Part shown: positions 36,884-45,800 of the stretch, piece by piece | How the letters are laid out: the number at the start of each line of letters is the position of its first letter | Position numbering within the stretch: the first letter of the stretch is position 1 | From: Chaetoderma sp. LZ-2023a | Lineage: Eukaryota; Mollusca; Caudofoveata; Chaetodermatida; Chaetodermatidae | Direction of reading: 5' to 3' | Assembly: GCA_034401795.1 (NCBI GenBank) | Contig: CM067370.1 | Span: 56,751,717 to 56,815,716, forward strand | DNA length: 64,000 nt | Translations under genes and position numbers: made by a program | The notes under the pieces: model-generated | Database searches by the model: none | The model's input: only the letters and a program-made list of their open reading frames with translations | What the model was told of the DNA's origin: nothing

Positions 36884-39800
36884 CCCTTCATGGAGGATAT
36901 ATTCCCACCCTGTATTATGTTTGATTTCTGTGCTTAAGTCTGCATGTGGTGTATGACCATAACAGCCGCCGTCGGGTCATAGGGTCTAACAGCATATACC
37001 GTATTACCGGCTATATGTTGCACCGTATATTGTTAACCATCTAGCACTAAAGTCAGACCGAAACTGCATCTGTAGTTATCTAGGAAAATATCCATTTGCA
37101 GACCAAGAGAATACTATTTTTGAAAATATATCACTGGAATGACTGGCTCTTGGTCTGCAAATGGACATTGTCTATGAGAAGTTTTCATGAACAAATTTGA
37201 GTGTTAAAGTCTATAACTCTTGTAGAATTTGGATATTTCTAACTTATCCTTCCTATTTTTTGCAAGTGACTGATGGCCGATGGCTTGTAAACGGACTCAG
37301 TTTTTCCTGCTACGGCTAATGGATTTACTAACGTGGATTTTGTAAAAATAAAAATTTGATGACCTGTGTTATTCTTTCATCTAATTTCTGTAGGGAAACA
37401 GTATATTTGAACTAAAACATGATGATGTGTAATAAGGAAAAATTAGTTACCTCTCCGGGATGTAGAAATTGTTTGAGTGTAGCTTTCGTGACCATCTCGG
37501 TCACTTCTTCAGCACTAACTGATGGTCGCTGGCAACGTCACTCTGGTTAGTTCTTGTGGAGTCACGTGACAGCATGGAAGGTTAAAGAGGCCATAGAAAT
37601 CTACAAGCAACCATGAACAGAGATGAAGTCTACCGTATATCAGGTGTCTACCAGTCCATGCTGTCACGTGACTCCACAAGAACTGACCAGAGTGACGTTG
37701 CCAGCGACCGTTAGTTAGTGCTGAAGAAGTGACCCAGATGGTCATGAAAGCTACAGTCAAACAATTTCTACCTGTTATCAACCATATTCCTGAGGGCTCA
37801 GCTAATGTACATCTCACATAAGCTCTATGTACCATTTGAGATTGGGTGGGATTTCAATCAAATATCAATAAATTTAATTTAATCTCTTAATTATACCCAC
37901 ACATGAAAAAACTGCAAGTATATTACAATCACCTCCATCGATTTGTGTAAATTACTGATATGCTTGTGGATTGGAAGATGCTTTACACTAGGCTCCATCC
38001 CCAGCCTGGGGGTGGGGTCATGGGAGACTGCCAAAGTTACAGGAATATAACCAAATCTGGTGATTTACCATATCATAGCCCTATGATTGTAGAATGCGAG
38101 ACAACCTAATACATTGGGCTGTGACACTGCTTGGGTCGGAAGGGGGCTGTTGGGAAGGGGCAAAATGTCAACTGAAATGTTTATGTGAGTAGAGGCGACA
38201 GCAGAGTGAAATCTACACAATGTAACGCGCACAATATCAACGTAAGAGATGAATTGCCGATATCTCATTTTAATGTTACCATCAGGGCTGGGCTGGGGTC
38301 AAATGCTTTCAAAAATATTTAAATACAAATACTTTGGAATTCGCCAAATACAAATACTTGTTTTTTGCACAGTATTTAAATACAAATACAAATACTTAGG
38401 GTAAGTATTTGAAATACTTCTCAAATACTTCTTACATGGCTTATAGAAGACCAAAGTATGGTGCTGATGTAACTCTAGTGATGGACAGCCAGATCATCAA
38501 ATTTACATGAGCACAGACAATCATAGATACCAAATTAAGGGTGCAAAAAGAAGTCAAGTTCAACAGGCTAAGCATAGTTAAATATATTTGACAAGATCCC
38601 AGCCAAAGTTGAAATAGTAAACTACCTAGAATAGTTAGTCAACCAGCATCCTGAATGGTTAATGCAAAATTACATCAAATTCAAAATGGCAGATAGCCTT
38701 TGCTTTTCACATTTAAATAAACAAGTAAATAGTTCAATATCTAATTGAAGTTGGATGAAATTATACGTTCCTGATTTATGTTAATGTTGCCAAGGCCTAT
38801 TCCTTTCCCACTTTATCTCAAATGGACGTTGTTTGACATGTTAGCATGCTAACATACTAATTTTCATAGCATCATAGCCACAAACGCTTCCACCAGACCA
38901 AAGCCATAAGACATATATTAAATCTTGCTTTGCCTGTGAGGTTTCCATGATTGTGGGTTTCTGTTTAACTGAAACTTGAATATGACATTTCCTACAGGAG
39001 AGTATATACTAATTGATACAAAATCATGTGATTATTTTGAAAACAATTTGACTTAGAGTTGTTGCTGTCTAGGGCTAGAACACGCCCAGTCAAAGTATTT
39101 TTAGCGCACCTGGCCTGAAAGGCCAAGTGAGCTAATGCCATGGCGACCATCCGTCATCTGTTGTCCATCTGTCCGTCTGTCAACTTCCTTTAAAGGATAA
39201 CTGATCCCATCTTTTGATAGCTATTCAGGTGATCTAACACGCCGGTCATAAACTATCCAGGTAATTTTAAGCTTTTTATCACGGCGCTAAGGAAAGATAT
39301 TCAGGATTTAGTAGTTAAATGTTGGTACATTTCTACGCTCTAAGATGGCTGTCATGATTTACTTTACAACCAATCAGAAAAACCCTAGTGTGTCCGCGTT
39401 GCTATATACGCTCAGTCATAGAGGCACCAGCTATAGCTTGGCAATGTAGTATAAAAGCAATCCTACAGGTAAGCTTTTGAATATTTTGAAACCAATTTGA
39501 TTGGAAGTTGTTGCTGCCATAGGCAGCAACAATTTCCAGTCAAATTAGTTTCAAAATATTCAATGGGATGAGCATTACATAATAAAGAATGTGATGCATT
39601 GGAGCTTACATAACATCACACACAATAGCTTGAGGAGACAAAATGGTGTCGATCACTGTTCAACATTTAGTCGATATTACAAAACAGATAATTGCGATAC
39701 AGATCAGGGAATGTGACAGGATATGAATGATATGGAATCTATAAACCATATTATATCGGTGAAATACAACATTTGAGATGAGATTAGTATCGCTTTAAAC

Positions 39801-42800
39801 AATGACTTCTCAAGAACCACTGGCCCGATTTCAATTATATTTGGCAGGAAGCATCCTTAGGGCATAGGGATCCAAGTTTGTTCAAATGAACCCGATCAGC
39901 CAATTTGGCCAGTGGCCATCTTGGAGTTAGACCGATTTTAGGAAACGTCTTTAAAAATCTTTTCCGAAACCGCTTAGGGGATTGATGCAAATCTCATGAA
40001 ATATGATCTAGGGCAAGAGCTGAAGCAAGTTTGTTCAAGGGAACTTGATTGGTCAAATGGTTCGGCAGTTATCTTGGTTGACCTAGTTGTAGCGAAAATG
40101 ACTCCAGAACCACTGAAGGGATCGGGCCAAAATTTGCCAGATATTATTAGGGCCTAAGGGCCATTAAAGTTTGTTCAGAAGAAGTTGATCCGTAAAAAAA
40201 ACATGGCCGCCATGGGCCAATCAAAATATAGCATGTTTGGTGGCCATATTGGATTTTTTTGTTTGATGGATTTTGAGGCCGAAATTGGTTTTGTATGTGT
40301 TTTGGGGTATTCTGAGCGCAGATTTGAAATTTTCGAAACTGTCAGATAAATGGTTTGGCGGTCATCTTGGATCATTTTCCCGCCAAAAGCTCCCATACTA
40401 AAGCAATGGGAAATTTAAAATGTTTTCTTCTCGAGAACTGCCTGACCGATTTCAATTGTATTTGGCAGGAAGCATCCTTAGGGTGTAGAGATTCAAGTTT
40501 GTTCAAACGAAGCTGATTGGCCAATTGGGCGGGTGGCCATCTTGGATTTTGGCCGATTTTTAAAAACGTGAAATATGATTTATGGCAAGAGCTGAACCAA
40601 GTTTGTTCAAGCGAACTTGATTTGTCAAATGGTTTGGCGGCCATCTTGGTTGACCTAGTTGTAGCGAAAACGACTTCTCCAGAACTGCTGAAGGGATCGG
40701 GCCGAAATTTGGCAGATATGATTATGGACCAAGGGCCATTAAAGTTTGTTCAAGGGAAGTTGATCCGTCAAAAAACCTTGAACACCATGGGCCAATCAAA
40801 ATATAGCATGTTTGGCGTTCATATTGGATTTTTTATTTGATGCATTTTGAGGTCGAAATTGGTTTTAGATGTGTTTTTGGGTATTCTGATCTCAAATTTG
40901 CAATTTTCAAAACTGTCAGATAAACGGTTTGGTGGCCATCTTGTTGATAAAGAGCATTCTAGTTGAAATGCCTATGGTCCAGGTGAGCTATACAGGCCCC
41001 TTGGGCCTCTTGTTAAAATATGAATTTCATATATATATTACCTTTGAAACCAGCTTTATTAAAGTTCAAACAGAAATGGGATAACATTAAAACAATGTTT
41101 ATTTATTGATTCTGTTTATTTATGTAGATCCTTGCAGATTATTCTTAAGACTATCTAATTCATAAACTTGTATTCAAATTGTTGCCCAAGATATTCCAAT
41201 CTTTTATTTAATTTGAAAACCAAACTTGTTGTATACTGTTGCTGTTTAACCCTTTAACATTCATATCAGCCAAAAACGGCTTCTGCAGTAGTCTTGAGAA
41301 ATGTCCAGTTGCAGACCAATAAAAGACTTGAAAATTGTTGAAAATTTAGCACTGGAATTACTGGCTCGATAACCAAGCCAGTCATTCCAGTGGAAGTTTT
41401 CAAAAATAGTCTTCTCTTAGTCTGTTAATGGACATTTTCTATGAGAAATGAGAAAATGAAAAATAATTTTGGAACAAATTTGAGTGTTAAAGGGTTAAGA
41501 AAGCAATAACATTTCTAAAATGTACTAAAAAATATTGACATGATTATGATGAGGCATAATGAACAGTATCATCTAAATGAATGCTATGAACATAAAATTC
41601 ATGATGAAAATGGTTAACACTGGGGTATAGAGTCATGCAAGATAGTACTCTGTGAAGGTGTTGTTAATACCTGACTAGCTCTACCTAAGTTGCTTTGAAA
41701 CGAAATAATTGCCCAATCTACTACTGTTAAGAGGTGTGATATTTAGACCAATTAAACAAGTTCCTGACTTGGACTCAAGTGGTCTATCAGCTTTATGCAG
41801 TTAACCCTTTCATACCTTTAATGGTCAAGCCAGTCCAAACTGGTCTCTGCATTGGTCTTGAGTATTTATTGTGACAAATATTTCACTCGAGATTGTTGCT
41901 TCTTGAGGCAACAACTGCATTCAGTCAAATTAATTTTTAAACATTCAACAGTATGTCAATGCAAACAGTTAGAAGATAGGAGAAATCTGTATACAATTTT
42001 TATTTGCAATATGCATGTACATGTAAGAATTTATCAGAAATAGACAGAAGTATTTTGAAAAGTATTTGAAAATACTCAAATACATTGAAATATAATATAC
42101 AAATATAAATACTTTTGCCTTAAATACTTTTCAAATACAAATACTTTTAAATACCTGAAAAATATATTTAAATTACTTCAAATACAAATACTTTTGTATT
42201 TTACCCCAGCCCTGGTTACCATAAAGGAAAGCTGGTGAATATTGTAGAATTAGTTTGACTGCAAGCCTTTGCTGCCCTGGTGAGTTGGGCAGCAACAGCT
42301 TTCAGTCAAATCAAAGTGCTTGGAATTAGTTTCAAAATATTCACCGGGTTAGCAGTATCTATGGTTACCATGAAATTTGGAATTCAGGATTCAAAGTATA
42401 GAAACTGATCCCAACACGTGCAAATCATCGACAGAGCCTATGTAGAGATGGGCGGGGCAAAGCTAAAAGTAGATCATTAAGCAATCAAAATTTCTGCTTT
42501 GTCCTTCCTTTTATCAATTCCAGTTTTTACTATGTTTAACCCTTTCATGACAAGTCCTGAAAACAATGTGGCATAGCAAATGATGGTTGTAGCCTAATTT
42601 CTCAATCCGAAAGAAAATTACATTTTAGTATGATGACGTTGAATTAATTATACCTACCTACCTTGTCTCCTTGAGTCCATTCATTATCCCCATACCTACC
42701 TTGAGTCCATTCATTATCCCCACGTTTTGAAAAAATGGGGATAAAATTGCCTCCATCCGCTCATCTGTACGTCCATCATGCTACCTCCTCCCAAACAGTT

Positions 42801-45800
42801 GGTTCGATTTCAACCAAATTTGGTATGACGGTTACCCATATGATTGCGTTTTGCAAGATATTTAGATTTGGCTCCGTCCACTGGAGGTCAGGGGGTGGGG
42901 TACAAAGTTCAAATATCCCCCAAAAATGTCTGTCACACTTTACTCACAAACTGTTGTGTGAAATTGAAAGAAATTTGGTGTGCGGGTTGCCAATATAATT
43001 GTGGATTGCCTGACATTTATTTCTTTGGGGTGGAGAAGGGGTTAAAAGGTCAAAAAATTTATTGTAAGCAGAGATTGGAGTCTTCCAGATTTATCTAGAT
43101 TTATGGATTTTTCATAGACCACTTTCACACATCAGTTGACACCCTCTCCATGAATTGAAATTAAGCCAAATGAGCCACTACATTTAGATAGGACTAGTGA
43201 TTACTAGATTCTACTTTAGCCCTTCCAATTTTCTTTACAGACCAAGGGAAGACTATTTTTGAAATTTTACAACTAGAATGACTGGGTCAGTTACCGAGCC
43301 TGTCATTATAGTGGTCAATTTTCAAAGTCTTGCTCTGCAAATCAACATTTAAGATCACAGCAGAGGCATTCTTTGGCCAACATTAAAGGGTTGACATATG
43401 TAATTGTTACCATCGGGCTGGTCATTGTACTAACCCTGGTCAATTTCTACTATAGCCTCCGTCCGGCTCATGTTAATTTTAACTCCTGTTCTCACAGATC
43501 ACTTCCCCTTATGACATCCAGATTTTTCACAACAATCCACTCCAGTCTCTGTGTAATGAAACTAATTCAAACAAATTTGGTATGTGATTATGGAGTGCAG
43601 AGGACATTTACATTTGGCTCCGCCCACAGGGATGGGACGTCAAAGCGGTGAACATACTCTCCATCATTGTCGAGGACTTTATTCTTGATAGATAACATTA
43701 TTAACAGGAGTAATCAGAGCTTGTAAACCACCGCCGAGACCACCCTACCATTTTTGTTACAATGTAGATTTTAAAAATGTTTCCCGCATATCCAAATTTG
43801 TTCAATCTTTATGTATGATCACACCCTCTCCTTTGTTAAAATTTGACCAAAATCTAATCAGTAGTTTCCAAGATGTCCATAGATTAAACTTTGTATCCGA
43901 TCTGGATCCTGGGTTTTTGTCCAGATCACACCCAAAGTCTGGAAACCCCTGCTTAGTTTATGTTGCTTTCTTGTGTTAAAACCTTAAACGAATCGGATCA
44001 GTAGCTTTTTAGATGTAATACCAAACGTGTGTGCGCACGCACGCACGCACGCACGCACACACTTAGGGCAAGGGTAATAATCCAGGAATGAATAGCAATA
44101 AAGATCAAAAGTACCTGCAGTCTGAAGAAGCAATCTGTTGAGTATATTTTGACAAATTTAAGATGAATCTATTGTTGTCCAAAACAGCAGCAGTTTCCAA
44201 TCAAATTGGACTCAATTTATTCAGCAAATCTACTATACATAGTCCAGTCTGATTACCTAGGATGAGATTCTCTCTCCCTCTCACTGCGAGTAAACTTTAT
44301 TTGATATTTACACTGATAGTTTACAAATAATACAGTATTCAACCTTATAACACGCTAGCTTTACCACTGGAACATGTTGTCACCTAATGCAGTAACATCT
44401 TCCAGTCCAATCGATCTCAAAATATTCAACAATTTAATCACCAGTCCTAAGTAATATGACACTCTTACATAGAAGAAACTGTATTTGATATACATATAGT
44501 TTAAAATGGCAGCATATACAATAAGTGATTCGAAATAAAATGGTACAGTAGATTTACATCAAGCGCATCAGATTTAACCCTTACCACTCTGATGTCAATA
44601 TTCTATCTTTTAATGTGGCAATAGCAAAGTAATTGGTGTACATTTTTCAACAATTTTGGTTTGGTAGATGATGGTGCTATCTACGACAGCAACATCGTCC
44701 ACCAAATCTGTTGAGAACTGAACACCAGTTCTTTTAATTTAATTTGAAAATTAAAAATTTTGGCATAAGAGTTGTAAGGGTTAATAAAATAGCACAGAAG
44801 ATAGAATTACCGAATCATCATTTTCATGAAATCTCAACCTGATCACTGTCGTATTCACCATATTATCCTGAAGAAGAAAAGAAGAGAAACATTTACGAGA
44901 TGAAAAAACAATAGAAAACAACAAAGTTGATTTCAAATGGCAATAACATGCCAATAGGCCTCATGACTGCTTACTCTAATAATGCATGTTACGGGCCTAT
45001 ATTAACCCAGTAGCAGCCCTGTAACATGCATTATCAGGATAGATGATTGAGGAACAGAAATTAGAAGCATGCCAATATCGCCTTAGAAGCTAAAATGATG
45101 TGTGAGATAATGTATTAACGGACAAGCTATGTAACGATGCACACTTTAAATATTTTAGGCGTCGGTTTAGATATTCAGTTGTATGTAATATTTTATCGAC
45201 CAAAATTATAAATCATAATAATAATAATTTCTTCGCGACTCGACCAATCAACTGAATTTGAAATTTGCCTGTAATTGCCAGAGTTATCCACTTGATTTCT
45301 TAAAAATCTAAAATATTTGATTTCCTCTTGATAACTTCAGTTAGTCTACAGGGATTCAGTTAAAATTTCAGAAATACATGCCTCCGCTTGAGACCTTGAA
45401 TGGGATTGCGGCTGTAATCACGAGAGTAATTCCCTTGATTTCTTAAAAAATCGTAAAATAATTGGTTTCAACTCGATAATTTGTTTGCTTGCATGTATTT
45501 AGTTCAAATTTCAAAAGTACATGCCTCCGCTTGAGACCTTGAGTGAGATCGCATACTGCCAAAATCTGCTTGTAATCACCAGAGTAATGTTGCTTGATTT
45601 CTTGAAAAAATGTGAAATATTTAATTTCTGCTCATTAACTTCAGTTAGCCTGGATGGATTCAGTTCAAATTTTAGAAGTCCATGTCTCCACAGTTGACTT
45701 CACTTGACTGGAATTCCGTGTTTTTAAAATATATATATTTTTTGCTCAATAACTTAGTTAGCCTACATGGATTCAGTTGATCTCAAGAGCTTTAGACGTT

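Larger units (their letters stand above)
38283..42214. mobile_element. hAT-type element D (3.9 kb, 8-bp TSD)
   Basis: The ends CAGGGCTGGG...GGGGTCAAA and, inverted, CAGGGCTGGGGTAAAA are flanked by GTTACCAT at 38275-38282 and 42215-42222. Both subterminal regions are packed with AAATACAAATAC-type motifs, the usual transposase-site clustering of hAT elements. The interior carries unit a5 (39101-41012, itself interrupted), foldbacks and F1 MITEs, so much of its length is later insertion. No hAT transposase was found. Confidence 0.92.
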
